From Lytechinus variegatus (Eukaryota; Echinodermata; Echinoidea; Temnopleuroida; Toxopneustidae), in assembly GCF_018143015.1 (NCBI RefSeq), contig NC_054751.1:29651783-29715782 (forward strand): a stretch of 64,000 bases of DNA. The letters are read 5' to 3'. Numbering within the stretch: position 1 is the stretch's first letter; each line of letters starts with the position of its first letter. The notes beneath the pieces were generated by a model. It ran no database searches, was not told where the DNA came from, and saw nothing but the letters and a program-made list of their open reading frames with translations. Below, piece after piece: positions 45,666 through 58,340 of the stretch. The translations under genes were made by a program, and so were the position numbers.

Positions 45666-46089
45666 ACTGACAACATCATATTTTCACATGCGGTATTTTC
45701 ACAAAGGGTTACGATCTCCTACAATTCATTCAAATATCAGACGTATTCTCGGTCCTTATGATGCTAGGTTTTACCATGGTCTAATTTGTTTTTGGCATGT
45801 TTGGTTTGAATAGCTAATTCTGACACGAATATTTGCAGTTGATTTCCAATTCATCGGCAATTTGCAGAATTGATCCGAAAGTAATTGAGAATTTAATTGC
45901 AAATTTCGCTGAAATATAGTTTCCTTCCTCGCTGAAGTATGGAAAATGTCTGCAGTAAATTCATGAAAAAAAATGTACACGTTTGGCTTCCCATAATCTT
46001 AGCACAATCTTGGACCATGCATGATGCAAGCTCTTAAAACAAAGATATCGAAATACGCCATACACTCCAAAATGCATGGTGATCAGACT

Positions 46090-46322
46090 ACACCAGTCGG
46101 TCTTGCGAGAAATAAAAAGCGCGAAGCACTTTTACACATCGGTGTTAATACCATGGTGTTTGATCGACACCCTCTGGCATGTCTGGTGTTAATATAACGC
46201 ATTTTGTTGGTTATATCAAGCGTACTATAGTGCTTATTCACTAAAACCCGTAGTGTATTTTTAACACCCGAGTGTGAGACACCAATTAGTGCTGTTTGCA
46301 GCACCGCAGATTTTACAGTGTA
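46090..46322. mobile_element. Possible MITE, TTTTACAGTGTA end
   Basis: The right end GCAGATTTTACAGTGTA is a common transposon end. TGGTGTTAA/TTAACACC motifs recur inside in both orientations. The left end is weak, so the call is tentative. Confidence 0.35.
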
Positions 46323-47650
46323 AACTTATTAAGACATGTGCTATAAATTGGAACAAACTCAATCTTTTAGGTGTGACAACAGGCGTTTTATTCAATTTGT
46401 GAACAAGAATATATACATCCGCTTATCATACATTATAGTTATCATACAAATATTATAGGATAAACACGTTATCATGTTTATGCTATCGTGTCGATAAGAA
46501 ACAAATACTCTCTATACAATTTCAAAAAGCACGGTGTATTAAAAAAAATATAACATCAGCACCCACAAATATATAGATATATAATATTTTCTTGTAGCTG
46601 TACTTGCACAAATGTCTAATCAGGCTAGTTTTGGACATTTATGTTTCTAAGTTGCGTCAACGAAAATTATGTTATCCGATAGAGAGAGGAGCGTTCGAGA
46701 AATTTATTCCGTCATTGCTGTTTCCTCATCAGGTATTCGAAATAATGAATGAATGTTTTTATATAATTCTATGCAGGCACAAACAAAAATGGTCGGGTTA
46801 TCAAGGAATTCGATAATAATAATACCGAACTAAATGACAAACGTTTGTCACTGGATCTTCTAACTTCATACATGTATGAGCCCTGTTCCTGACAACGTAA
46901 CAAATTTAAAAATATATTTTATAGAATAGAAGTTAAATTGATTACATTGACAGGTAAATGAACAACAACAGATTAAAGAAAATGAACTGTTTAACTCCAA
47001 GAAATGTCTAAGACACTATTCTTAATTGTATTTGAATATTCATTGATGTAACACAAAACATTATTTTGTGTTCACAATGACAAAATAAAACAGAAATCAC
47101 TTAATCATGTTAATAACACAATTTCTTGATTTTATTTTTTGATCTGTTATACCCCGATGCAACGCAAAACTTTTGTGCTCACAATGACAAAATAAAAAAA
47201 TCATTCAATATCGTTGATATTTTCCAATTTTCTCAAATAGTTAGGAACTTAAGATAAATATCATTCTTATTGGAGAATTACCAAGAAAATTTGGTCTACC
47301 CCACAATTCAATGTCATTGTCTTATCAAGTTCCTTTTTTCTCCAAACAGAATTATCAACTGTTTTCGTCCTAAAATATATAGATATATCGAATTTTTCTA
47401 CACAAAATCATTTACTGTTACCTTGCTAATACTGATTAGCTATCGTCATTCGTGTTTAAAATAATCTGCCTCTAACATGTCTAAGTAAAAACATTTCATC
47501 CATTGAAGAGAAAGAATGCAGTAAATTTTGAAAAATTGACTAAGTTCTTTGAAATTTTCCCAGTTCTGTTGTTCAGGAGTGATCACTTGTGCAATTTAAC
47601 AAAATATGAGGGCATGGATAATTCGTCTAAAAATTAAGATTTGTTACGTC
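46323..47650. other. Non-coding AT-rich sequence
   Basis: No exon or defined repeat seen. GTGTTCACAATGACAAAATAAAA-like blocks recur near 47068 and 47175, a diverged direct repeat about 105 bp apart. Confidence 0.45.
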
Positions 47651-47660
47651 TCTCTGGGTA

Positions 47661-47854
47661 CACTTGACTAGACCAGTAGTCAGCAGAGCGCAACTGATAT
47701 GTTTAGTTACACTTCTGAATTATATTCTAGTCAAAATAACTTTGCTCAAGTAAAATACGACTAGAATATAGTCAAATATGATTAGAATGATAGTTGCACA
47801 CAGGTGACCCTATATGTTAACTAGTCATTTTTTACTGATTTGATTCTAGAGTGT
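47661..47854. mobile_element. Partial copy of the CTAGTC-rich MITE
   Basis: Shares TAGTCAAATATGA, TATTCTAGTC, CCAGTAGTCAGC and TGATTCTAGAGTG-like blocks with the MITE at 40323-40542, in inverse orientation; the left terminus is decayed. Confidence 0.55.
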
Positions 47855-47859
47855 ATATA

Positions 47860-50800
47860 TTTCCACTCGATTGTAAGGGGAAAAAACATTGTCATTCAAG
47901 AGTCGGATTCGACTCGTTCATTGCAGATCGTAACTCCTACAGAGGCAGCTGTAGTAACAGGTCTGTTAATCCGTAAAGAGTGGACATTTACTCCTGTGCA
48001 TTAAATACGTCGAAAGACAATAATTTTCCATATGCTTCCTATCTTGATTTGAAAGACACGATCTCAATAAATTATCAATTCTGATTGCAGTCCTTACTTA
48101 TTTCGATCTACCACGTTCCAGCTCTAGAATAACTTTTTCAAAAATAAAGAAAAATAGATCTAAAAAATTAAAATGAAAACGTGCTATTAATGAAATAGGT
48201 GGGCAATGATTATATCCAGTGGCGTAATTAAATCCTGAGAGGGGCAAAATTTCTTAGAAGTCACGATCTAACAAAGTTTTTTTTTCGTTTTTAGTATGAA
48301 ATAATTTTTTTTAGGCTTTTACATTATATTCAGAAAACGGTGTTTCATATTTCATCCTTCTTCGTTTCATTTTCTTCTCATTCCCCCCTTACTTTCTAGG
48401 TTATGGAAGTTATTCTGCCCGTGCCCATGACCATCTCGGCCTATATTAATCTATCTAAAATCGTTGGTGACAATGATAGGCCAATATTCACCCCTCTTTA
48501 ACCCAGGATTATGCAAAAATATCACGCAACAATGGGAAAGAATATAATAAGTTTTAAAATTGTGATATTAGGTCTTTAAGGTTCCAATACGTTAACGTGT
48601 TTAACGTTCCACTGTCACTTGAGAAAAACATGTCTCGCTTAATAGGCTATATTGATATGATAATGAAAACACGATCATTTTATGGGGCCTTGTCATATTT
48701 ACGTTATATTACTAAAAATCGTCTGCACAATGTAAGTCACAATTTGCCTTTGTTGGTGACATACATTACATGTATTTTGATTCGTCATAAAGTTTCTATT
48801 TGGTCTGTCTGTGTACAGGGAATGGGTGGTTGGTCGTCCCGATAAAACTTATCACGGTCTCTTTAAGAGTTAACAAGTTGAAAGTTCAAATATTGACCAA
48901 AACTCCAAACAATACCATCTGAGAATTGTGCGGCAGCGTCTGTGGTCAGAACGCCCGGAGCTCACTGCGCTGACTTCGGGTATATGACAGAGCTTTTAAA
49001 ACTATGCTGAGCCGAACAAAGACACGAAGACCTTCCTACCACTTAAACCTAAAAAACTGCTAAGCACCATAAAATAGCAGTAACTCCGACGATTGACAAT
49101 GATTGTGGAGAAGATATCGATTCGAGGAAAAACTTTCCAATTTGACAGCGCTAAATTGATTTACACACTATTAGATCGTTGCTCTTATAGCGAACCTCCC
49201 ATCGAAAGATCGATTTTAGCGATCTAATTAGTAATACATTGAAGCGCACGTTATGATCAATTAATACAATAATAACCAGTCCTTTTGTAGCTGGTTGAGT
49301 GGCATCCTACAACGGATCCCACACTGGACAAAGTAGTCACGGAACCTGCGGAACAGTGTCGTCAATAAAACTAACTCAACTTGTCAACAAAAACATTTGT
49401 AGGACTGATAAGGCCTACATAACAAAGTCGATCGGTAGAAACCATAATTTACTTCAGTCAATGAAACTGTTGTCGATGTATTCAAATCCATTTTTCCTAG
49501 AATGAATTAGCGGTGAATCTGGTGTTGCTATGGTCAAAGTAGTCCGGGTTTGCGTGATTATTTTCGTCACCCTCTTTTACAAGTGAAAAATGGAACATAA
49601 AACAAGCCTACTTTATAAGACTCGTGACTCGATTATATTGAGTAGAATATTTCTCATCATCAATTTAGTATTTCGATGCTTTTTGTTGCGAATAAGTTAT
49701 CAAAAAGTCTTTCGCCATTACTCTCCGTCAGAAATAGGTGGCCATTCTGCTTCCGAGAAGATGCAGTTATATATTACTCTTTTTTTATCGAATAAATCTC
49801 AAACAATTACGAAGCTTATAATTCATACAAGTTTGCATCCGGTCATACAGTCTGTAAAAAGGTGACGTTTTTGAAAATTATGGCAAAGGTTGAATTTCCG
49901 AACTCGTTTGGAGTCAGTCATTTGATCAATACTGTAAATTTCTGTCCCTGGAAGAAAAACATCCGCACTCAGAAAAAACACACATTCGCTTAAGATTAAG
50001 ATTCCTAATGTTTTGGGAAAGCGGTCGGATTCGTGATGATTTAAGGTTAGTTAGCCACGTCTCGGGGAGTATAGAGGCGCCAAAATGTTATTTAAGACGG
50101 AAAGATCTGAATCCTGAATTGGGATAACTAGAACGATTGATTCCACGTCCCCACAAAAGTAAAAAGCAGCGAAAGGTGGAACGAAAGATAGATCGTCGTT
50201 CTTTAAAGGACAACTAATTTTCAGGATTTTGAGTTTACTTTTGGTGGATATTTCTGATATGTAAAGTCGTCATGTAAGAAAACGTCCATGCATCAGTCAC
50301 ATTCCCAGCAACGGAAGACCTGTCTTACATATAGACATACGAAGTAATCGTGGCCTATGACCAAAGTAGGTGCAAATAAGTGACCGCTTAGTTTGATCCG
50401 TACCCGGCCTAAATCTGTCTGTATGCATGTCTCATTGACCTACACAAGGACATTAAATAGTCTTCATTTTAAGAGGATGGCGACTTCAAGTTAGTGTTGC
50501 GATGTATAAGTCGTCTACTAACCTGTTAAGTCTACCCATAGATCCAGTCATTGAGAAAAACACCGACAAACCGAATAACTCAAGTAAAATTTGGTCATGT
50601 GAGGTGTCTGGTGTCGGATACTTCAGAATTTGAGACCAACAAAATCTCGTACAAAATATTGCATTAATCATCGGCGTAGCTCTAATTGGTGCAGTCGAAA
50701 TGGAAGTACAAAGATTGGATAGCGTGTTGGTGGAACACCTCAAATGTATTATCCCACTTCTTCAGTAATGCAATTCCATCTTGGGAAGCTGACTTATATT

Positions 50801-51175
50801 ACTTTCATATACATTTGAAAGAACAACATTCGATTGAGATATAAATGCAGTCAACTCTCCGAAAACACAAAGCTTTATAGTTACCCAGATCTGTCTGTCT
50901 GTGAGTCGTTCTAGATATTTAAGAAGGGGGGGGGGGTCTGGGGGAGAGTCTCAGACTGCCTGAAGTGTTGTCAACGGTGTCGGTCAATTCGGATCCGGAT
51001 GGGATCCGGTCAATATTGACATCAAACGTAATCCGAATATCATGTCAAAATATTGTGTCGATGTAAACAGTCCCCTATTGTTCTACATAATATGAGAACA
51101 TATAGTAGTCGGTCAATCGTTGCTTCAAAGTAATACGTGCGTCTACTCTCTAAATGCAAATGAACTTATCTAGTC
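47860..51175. other. Unique non-coding sequence, GPCR intergenic side
   Basis: No coding gene supported. A CAGTGGCGTAATTAAATCC end at 48226 recalls hAT-like element ends without a partner. GTTGCTATGG at 49523 resembles an RFX half-site. Confidence 0.4.
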
Positions 51176-51179
51176 CCTA

Positions 51180-51375
51180 ATTGCACTCCTCTCAGTGTGA
51201 GATGAGGCACAAGTTCTGATGGAACGAGATTTCAATCTTTAAAGATGGATTTATACCTTTTTTGAGTGAAGGTGGACATTTTTTTACACTTTCACTCCAA
51301 AAAAGGTAAAAATTCACCCTCGAAAGATTTAAATCTTATTCCATCAGGACTGGTCTCTGAAAGGAGTGTGATTAG
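51180..51375. mobile_element. Foldback MITE, CTAATTGCACTCCT ends
   Basis: CTAATTGCACTCCTCTCAG and, inverted at the right, CCTAATCACACTCCTTTCAG. TGATGGAACGAGATTT pairs with AAATCTTATTCCATCA, and CTTTTTTGAGTGAAGG with CTTTCACTCCAAAAAAGG. Confidence 0.7.
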
Positions 51376-51379
51376 GAAC

Positions 51380-54240
51380 CACATTAGATTAGCTTAAAAA
51401 TGCATATTTTGACATTTTAATTGCTCTTTGTCTCTCTTTATAGAGTATGCCTACATTTCTGTGACACATTTTATCGTATCTGCAATTTACCCTCAGTCAC
51501 CTTCAGTCGAAGTGCAATACCCCAAAGCTATTTTATTCGGTATATATTACAGATTAACCCCAAAATAATGACGGATGATGTCTTATCTCTAGGGTTTATC
51601 TCCATCTTTTACTGCCTCCATTTCCATCCATTCCATTTACATCGAGGCGCAGGTGCAAGGACAGGGATGGGGTCACAGGATTAATGTGCCTCACTTCTGT
51701 CAAAAAGTTGATACAGAGCCCCTCCGCTATCACAAATTCACCTCTCTTTGACGTAAATATCTACTTTTCTTTCTTTTTCTTCAGTATTTCGGAGTAACTA
51801 CTTTTGGAGTGCGTCCTTCTTGCCAGCTTCTTTGCAGGCCTAGGTCTATCATTTTGCTATCCTTTTTGGAAGTGAGACCTTTTTGTTGTTGAACTTGTCA
51901 GCATATAAAGCAATGAACACGGTTCTTTCTGAGCCCCTTCCCTTTTATCCCTCCCTGATATGTAGAAGCCTGTGACCTGAAATTCTCAGACCGACGACCG
52001 CAATTTATTCTTCGAAAGCGCATTTGAACTTGTACAAGAAAAAAAAAGAGCTATACGGAAATACACCTCCATACTTATAACTCGCTTAGCGGTATCATTG
52101 GTAATGACCGCCATTAAATAAAAAAAACAACATACATATACCAATTATTACTTGTCAATCCTACGCCTTTCTAAGCAAAGGATATAACTCACACATTCCT
52201 TAGAGGTCGACTTTTCATTCATTTTAAATGGACATAAATCTGTTTGATGAATGCTTTAGATAAGTCACGAATTCGATGCGTTGGAAATTATGACAAATTG
52301 CCGATTTGTGTTGGTGTCAATTTCGCGGGAACCAGGACACACAGAATCACCTTCAGCCTATATTCAATGTCACCGATAAAACTTTTTATCTATTCATTGT
52401 GTAGGCCTTATACCCCCTTTTCACTTTATATTCATCCGTTTTACATGAAACAGGTTGACGTGAATAATTTTATTAACCGATCCGGATCTCGTTGAAGAAA
52501 GAATTTTGTTCAATGGACTACCCCGGGGACTACCCCACCCCCCCAAAAAAAAAAAATCACACGTGTTAAATACACACTTTTGCTTTGTTGAAAATCAAAT
52601 TGCATTTGAGTTTTAGAGTAAAATTATGATTGCAAATCTTTTTTCCCAAATTTTTCAAATCCTTCGGGCAGGGATTCGAACCCAGGACCTTCCGATCAGG
52701 AAGCCGTCGACTACCACTCTACCACTGTGGCACTATCCAGGTAAGATTATATATCCTGGTAGAATTAAACGTGACTTATAGTGAATGAAAGTCCAGTTAT
52801 CTAGGAGCATCTAAGAGGCAGACGGTATCATTCCCTTTTTCAAGATGTTCACGCCTGATTGCTTAAAAAAATTGAGGACAATTAAGGTAAACCGGACTAT
52901 AAAACATATACGATCTCTATTTATGATATTACCCTTAATGAAACAGGTTTACAATCACGTTAAATGCTCAGGCCAATACCATTTTCGAATCCCCCCCCCC
53001 CCCGAGGCATGGATGGGATCGGTTACGATTGACGCTGTTGCCATGGTTACTGATGAACTCATTACGAAAAACAAAATATAGTAATGCATCATCCCCACCA
53101 TGCCCACAAAGTGTGACTGAATATGACTTTGAAGTATAAACGTTCATCGCAATGCTTTCCAATAATATCCATGTAAAATGATGAATTACATATCAGGCCT
53201 AGTTTATATATAACCCACAAAAGTAACAAAATGAAATACGTTTCTCGATTTTCTTTCATAATGTTACAATTACTCGTTTGAAACTTACGTTCAAGCTGGT
53301 TTGTGAAGAAGTATAAAACATTAATAATATACACAAATTTTCGTGCGACTATCCCCCAGACACAATGGGGGAAAGAAAACAAGCATTACTTTGAAAGAAT
53401 AGTAGCATACTAACAATATTTCCTCAACATGTAATGATATAGACACCTAATATGTACTACATTGCAGAAAGACTTCGCTTGATTTTGTACACATCACAAT
53501 AACTTAATGCAGTGCTAACAAAACTTTCTTCATTGGGCTCAAGTAAATACCCAATTCGTCGATATAAGTATCACAAAAAGCAGGTAAAATGCACCAATTT
53601 ATAAAGTTCGTAAAATTTTGTGTAAAACGCGACCAAACATGTTGGCTTGGGTAAGTTTTATACAGGATATAAAAATATTCCACTGGCAAATTTTACCGCA
53701 ACATTGTGTAAATCTAGCGCAATACTAGGCATCGTTTAACTCAACGAACATTCATACTCCGCTTTTATCCAACATTGGATAAACCTCTTTTAGAGTGTAA
53801 TATTGGCAATCGACACAAAACAGCCTCTTTTTGTTTATTACCAATGGTTGCGTCAAGGCAAATATGCCCGTTCGATGGTTATTGGTAATATAGGTTGCGT
53901 ATATAATTCTAATCGGGGCGTAGATAATTAAAACGAAGATGGTTTTACATTCAAAGTACTATATCCTTGATTATGAAAAAGCTTCTTTAAAAGCTCCAAG
54001 TTTTCCTTATCATCCTGACACTTATTTATTCTATTGATTGATTAAAATCATTTACTGGCGTGTGGAGCAATATATGAATACGACCGGCAATATCGACCAA
54101 GATATCAAAATCAACATTTTAACAATTTACCATGCAGCCTTTGTCATCGGACTAACCCCTGTGAGTTAAATCATCAATGGCTAATGCGAAATAAGAGACA
54201 TTAAAATGAATTAAGTATAAATTGTGCGTCTATTAATTAA
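51380..54240. other. Non-coding sequence downstream of the GPCR gene
   Basis: No exon supported apart from a tRNA-like SINE head (52665-52732). A poly-C run at about 52991 precedes an X-box-like GTTGCCATGGTTAC at 53037-53050. Confidence 0.4.
52665..52732 (-). mobile_element. tRNA-like SINE head or tRNA pseudogene
   Basis: On the minus strand TGGTAGAGTGGTAG is an A box and GGTTCGAATCCCTG carries a perfect B box. The anticodon arm is GGCTTCCTGATC and the acceptor stem does not pair well. The same kind of head occurs in the SINEs elsewhere in this window. Confidence 0.5.
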
Positions 54241-54341
54241 CTTAATACCTTCAAATTATAAGGTCTCTATAATAAAGGTACATTAAAAAGGGTGCATTTT
54301 GGCAATGATGAAACGTAATTGAGACAAGTGTATATACATCT

Positions 54342-55643
54342 TTAAAGAGGGACATCGATCGCATTACCGTTTGCATCGGATTGGGTGATAGTGGCAACAG
54401 TAACTGGGGTTGAACTGTCTTTCTTGGGGTCATTACCATTCTCACCGGTGTTCTTATTGGCAATGACCAAAGAGGTATCCTTGACCATTTTGGTATTCTG
54501 TTCCGCGGAATTCTCGATGCTGCTTCGATGGTCCGAATTCGACGGACGCGGTGAAGTGTTGTAACCGTTGCCCAAGCGTCCCCTAAGCCGTTCCTGCCTG
54601 CTCGTGTTGCTCATGGCAGTGTGGTCGTCGCTACTGTCCGCCTGTCGCATAGACAACCCTCGGCACTTGTAACAGAAGAGGATGGTCTTGAAGGCATTTC
54701 GGAAGCTCTTATTCTGTGCGTAGATGATGGGGTTCAGAGCACTGTTCACGTACCCCAGCCACACCGTGAAGCTTATGAACTCAGGCGGCACGCAGCGTTT
54801 ACAGAAGGGATCCACAACGTTCACTATGAAGAATGGCAACCAACATCCGATGAAAACACCGACAATGATCGCTAGAGTTTTTGTCGCTTTGCGCTCTCGA
54901 CGCATTGAACCCTGAACCTTCTTGTCCGTGCCCTGTATGCGTTGTCCCGTGTTATTGTACGCGGCAATTTGACGTGCTTGCCTCCTCGCAACAATAAATA
55001 TACGTGCATAAGTATACCCCATGATAAATATGGGGATGAAAAATGAAATAACGGATGATCCGAATGCGTACCACTCGCTAAGAATTAATACGCAAAACGT
55101 AGGTTCTTCATAAAACAGCTGGAACAGCTCATCGTCTAAAGTATAATCTACGTGGAGTCCAAGCATAACGGGGAGTACACTTATGATGAAAGACACGACC
55201 CACACGAGAACAATCAAAATAATGGCGTTAGTCGCGTTTACTCGTTGGTAATAACTGAAAGGTGATGTAATGGCCCAATATCGGTCCAAAGAAATTAAGC
55301 ACAAGTTTAAAATAGATGCTGTACAGAGCATTATATCCATCGAGATATAAAATCGACAGAAGACCTTTCCAAAGGGCCAATAGTCGCCGAGGACGATGAA
55401 GCACGCGTTGAAGTCCATGACGAACATCGCGAGAAGGAGGTCCGATATCGCGAGGGAGACTATGAAGTAGTTGGTTACCGTGCGAAGTTTCCGGAAGACG
55501 AGGACGGAAGCGATGACCAATGCATTTCCTGCGATGGCGAGCACGACGATGAAATAGAGGACGATGCCAATGACGATGTACCCAGCGAGGGAGTAGCCTC
55601 CACCCCCACCATCGTCTGTTCCGTTCGTTAAATTTGTCGTCAT
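54342..55643 (-). CDS. D1-like biogenic amine GPCR (dopamine D1/octopamine-beta type)
   Basis: Single exon, 433 codons, ATG at 55643-55641, TAA at 54344-54342. N-glycosylation sites N4 and N7 lie before seven membrane segments. Class A marks: N40 (1.50), D68 (2.50), C96 and C184 disulfide pair, DRY 120-122, W148, P204, CWLP 267-270, NPIIY 304-308. Amine-binding residues: D103 (3.32), S196, S197, S200 (5.42, 5.43, 5.46), F271/F272 (6.51/6.52), N275 (6.55), Y298 (7.43). CTASILNLC and SSVISFFIP are most like vertebrate D1 receptors. Likely Gs-coupled at the plasma membrane, catechol-type ligand. Possible palmitoylation at C324 or C327; the long tail is Ser/Thr/Asn-rich. The third loop is of moderate length. 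Octopamine beta or trace-amine receptors remain possible. Confidence 0.85.
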   Translation of the reverse strand: MTTNLTNGTDDGGGGGYSLAGYIVIGIVLYFIVVLAIAGNALVIASVLVFRKLRTVTNYFIVSLAISDLLLAMFVMDFNACFIVLGDYWPFGKVFCRFYISMDIMLCTASILNLCLISLDRYWAITSPFSYYQRVNATNAIILIVLVWVVSFIISVLPVMLGLHVDYTLDDELFQLFYEEPTFCVLILSEWYAFGSSVISFFIPIFIMGYTYARIFIVARRQARQIAAYNNTGQRIQGTDKKVQGSMRRERKATKTLAIIVGVFIGCWLPFFIVNVVDPFCKRCVPPEFISFTVWLGYVNSALNPIIYAQNKSFRNAFKTILFCYKCRGLSMRQADSSDDHTAMSNTSRQERLRGRLGNGYNTSPRPSNSDHRSSIENSAEQNTKMVKDTSLVIANKNTGENGNDPKKDSSTPVTVATITQSDANGNAIDVPL

Positions 55644-55649
55644 GGTAAC

Positions 55650-56930
55650 AATATATATTTCAGCCTAAACAGCAAATAACCAAGTACACTTTTAATGAAT
55701 CACTCCACAATTTCACGTTGAAACCTTCATTTCCCGTATAAAAACGTCATCAAATGTCGTTAGCTGTATTTTCTTTTCTAATAAAGAGTAGAATCGCTAA
55801 TCAAAATCAGCAAAAGATCTTTAAATCTCATAAAGGTGTAACGCAATTACCGGTTGTCAAATCCGAAACAACCAGCACGAGACGACAACAGTTCACGTAA
55901 ATGGAGGCCAAAGCGTTAATTCCGCCGTTTTCCCTCCTCCGATGTGGTATTTTCATAGGATCCTTTCATCCATTTGTTGAGTTATCAATAACACAACCTC
56001 CTTGAAGACACGTTACGGAAATTCGGTCACCCATTTTATCATTTCCTTAGTCGCTAATGGATGTTCCCCCTCCAGCTAATGCTCCTTACGACTGTAGACC
56101 AAATCAAATTACAAGATGGGGGCCACAGCAGATCCTCTAAGGCTGATCACCATTCATCTAAATCCATAGAAATGGTGGCATGACAGTCGAATCGAAACGG
56201 AAAGCACAGATCCAATTCATTCTAAATTTTGCTCACTCTTGACATTAAGATTGTGGATCGAACTGATTGAGAGTGATTATTCCTCTTTATCTAGCACTTT
56301 AAAAAGATTATTCTCACGAAAAGTTTTAAGCGCTCCACTCTATGTTTCCTCCAAACTGCATTACCTTTTCCTTTTATCCAAAACTTTCCTTATCAATAAA
56401 TCTGAATCAATCAAAGAAATTGGTCTTCATTTCAATTCTGTCCTTCACTGTGAGAATGAAAACTGAAGCTGTGACCATGAATAACGGAACAACGGCGTCT
56501 TACTTTGAAATAAATCCATATAGTTCAACTTCTAATTCGTTTAATGAGTATTCACATCGCTCTGGTGAGAGTTATCCGAGGTAGAAATATGTCGCCTCAG
56601 TGCAAGCAACGGATGAAGACCAAGTACGTGTTCGCCGTGCGAAATCTTTCTTCTTCTTTGCTCACACTCAAGAAGCGATCGCGCTTATAAAAGACTCCCA
56701 TCGAGGGCGTCCCATGGGCTTCATACTACCCCCGCTTTTCATGATACATCTTTCTCCTCTCGATAAACTTTCGCTGAATGGCGCACACCTTTCAAGAGGC
56801 TGACGTTTGTCTGTCTATTAAGTTCACCGAAACGGTAGGCCGCTTTATTGTTTGAAAACCAATGTTAATACTTTCTGCAAACGAACGGCACAGTGGTTAA
56901 GCCCTAGAATGCCTTATGTTGCTGCGAATT
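55650..56930. other. 5' flank of the GPCR gene
   Basis: Unique sequence upstream of the minus-strand receptor. TTATAAAAG at 56687 on the plus strand resembles a TATA box but faces away from the receptor and leads to no recognised gene. Promoter elements are not resolved. Confidence 0.4.
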
Positions 56931-56933
56931 CTG

Positions 56934-57187
56934 AAATCGAATTTTCTTTGTACATATGCCATGCACACAGGATACAATAATAACAATTATGATTATTTAT
57001 GTCGCATTCCCTTACAACTGTACGTCGAATCGTTATGCTGACAGTTAGAGTTATCCATGCAAATCGAAGTTTCTTCGTACATATGCCATGCACACATGAT
57101 ACAATAATAACAATTATGATTATTTATGTCGCATTCCCTTACAACTGTACGTCGAATCGTTACGCTGACATGTAGAGTTATCCATGC
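56934..57187. repeat. 2 x 127-bp tandem duplication upstream of the GPCR
   Basis: Units 56934-57060 and 57061-57187 begin AAATCGAA and share ACATATGCCATGCACACA, AATAACAATTATGATTATTT and TGTACGTCGAATCGTTA. A few substitutions separate them. ATGCAAAT, the POU octamer, spans the junction (57057-57064). No coding role. Confidence 0.85.
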
Positions 57188-57189
57188 AA

Positions 57190-58080
57190 AATGGAAATTC
57201 AAACAACTGAACTGATAATCTCTCAAATCGGATTAAAAGCGTAAAGATTACCTCAGATTTATTTATCATAAGGGTATAAAACTAAATAATACCTTTGATT
57301 GAGTCATTCTATTTTTTTGTTTCCTTGTCGACTGCTCGGTAACGCTTGATAGGTTAGCATACCATCAGAGTGATACTTGTCATTCAATCCTCGTCACTTA
57401 TTAACTCTAATTTGAAAATTTGCAAAGCCAGTGGGTGAAATACAAAGCAATCCGAATCGAAGTAGCGTGCCACTAAAGATTTCGAATCGGCAAAGAAGGA
57501 CGATAGGTTTCAAATGATTTGACGCTCAGGTATTCACAGGTTTTATAAATATGTTAAGAACAGTCATAACCTGATTACATTAGCAATTCAGATGTCAAAC
57601 AACCTTGATCTGTTTTTTGTATAAGAACGCAATAGACGACGGCTTAGTTATTGGTGTTTTGTTAACCAGCGAATATCGTCAATAAATTTCAAAGACCTTT
57701 TTTTGATATTATCATATAAACATCGGTCTCAAGTTCACCATTTCCTCAATGAATTTCGCAGAAATTGGCTTTCCCTTGTCATCAATTTCCCCTGTAGCGA
57801 TCTGATGCATCTACTCCAAAAAGATGATTCGGTGAAGCACTGATCGATTCGAGCGTTAATAAATAATAAGAGGTCTCACGTCGTTCGCTTTTATATCAAG
57901 AAATTAAGAGTGGCTCTTGAAGAATAATGTCGTCACTGGCAATTCACTGTTGGGGTGATCCTCCAACGACAACCCATGATGGAGCTGCAAGCAATAATTC
58001 TTTTTCCTTTTTGCGAAAACTTCAAAAAGAAAAAAGGTCTGAACTTTAACTGAGAAATCCCGAATTTGAAGTAACTCAAT
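57190..58080. other. Non-coding sequence
   Basis: No exon supported. Confidence 0.4.
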
Positions 58081-58086
58081 CGAATA

Positions 58087-58340
58087 TTATGATTTCAACT
58101 TTAATTTCTTTTTACTAACGAAGCAATAAAGTTGATATGCGGACAGTAAAATATAAAAACTCTTCTTACGCAAAGAAGATTTTCGACGTCGGGATTTAAT
58201 AACCGTGTTGTCGCGTGAGTCAGTCACGGGGGAGCTTGGAGATGTTGAAGCAATACCTTTGTCGAAGCGGAGAATTGATTGAGCTGGGGACTGATTCTTG
58301 AATTCTCCAACATCCAATCTGCATGTCCCTCTTGGATGTC
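58087..58340 (-). other. Weak candidate exon, unrecognised
   Basis: An open minus-strand frame with Ser/Lys/Arg-rich residues, e.g. VIKSRRRKSSLRKKS, has donor-like GTATTG sites but no clear acceptor, homology or start. It may be chance. Confidence 0.15.

Noticed and set aside
45112-45813. 233-codon open frame rich in His, Ile and Ser
   Set aside because: It is the CAT/ATC microsatellite read in frame; other frames of the same tract are equally open.
56239-56803. Plus-strand frames behind TTATAAAAG
   Set aside because: The TATA-like motif alone is insufficient; the frames are short and unrecognised.
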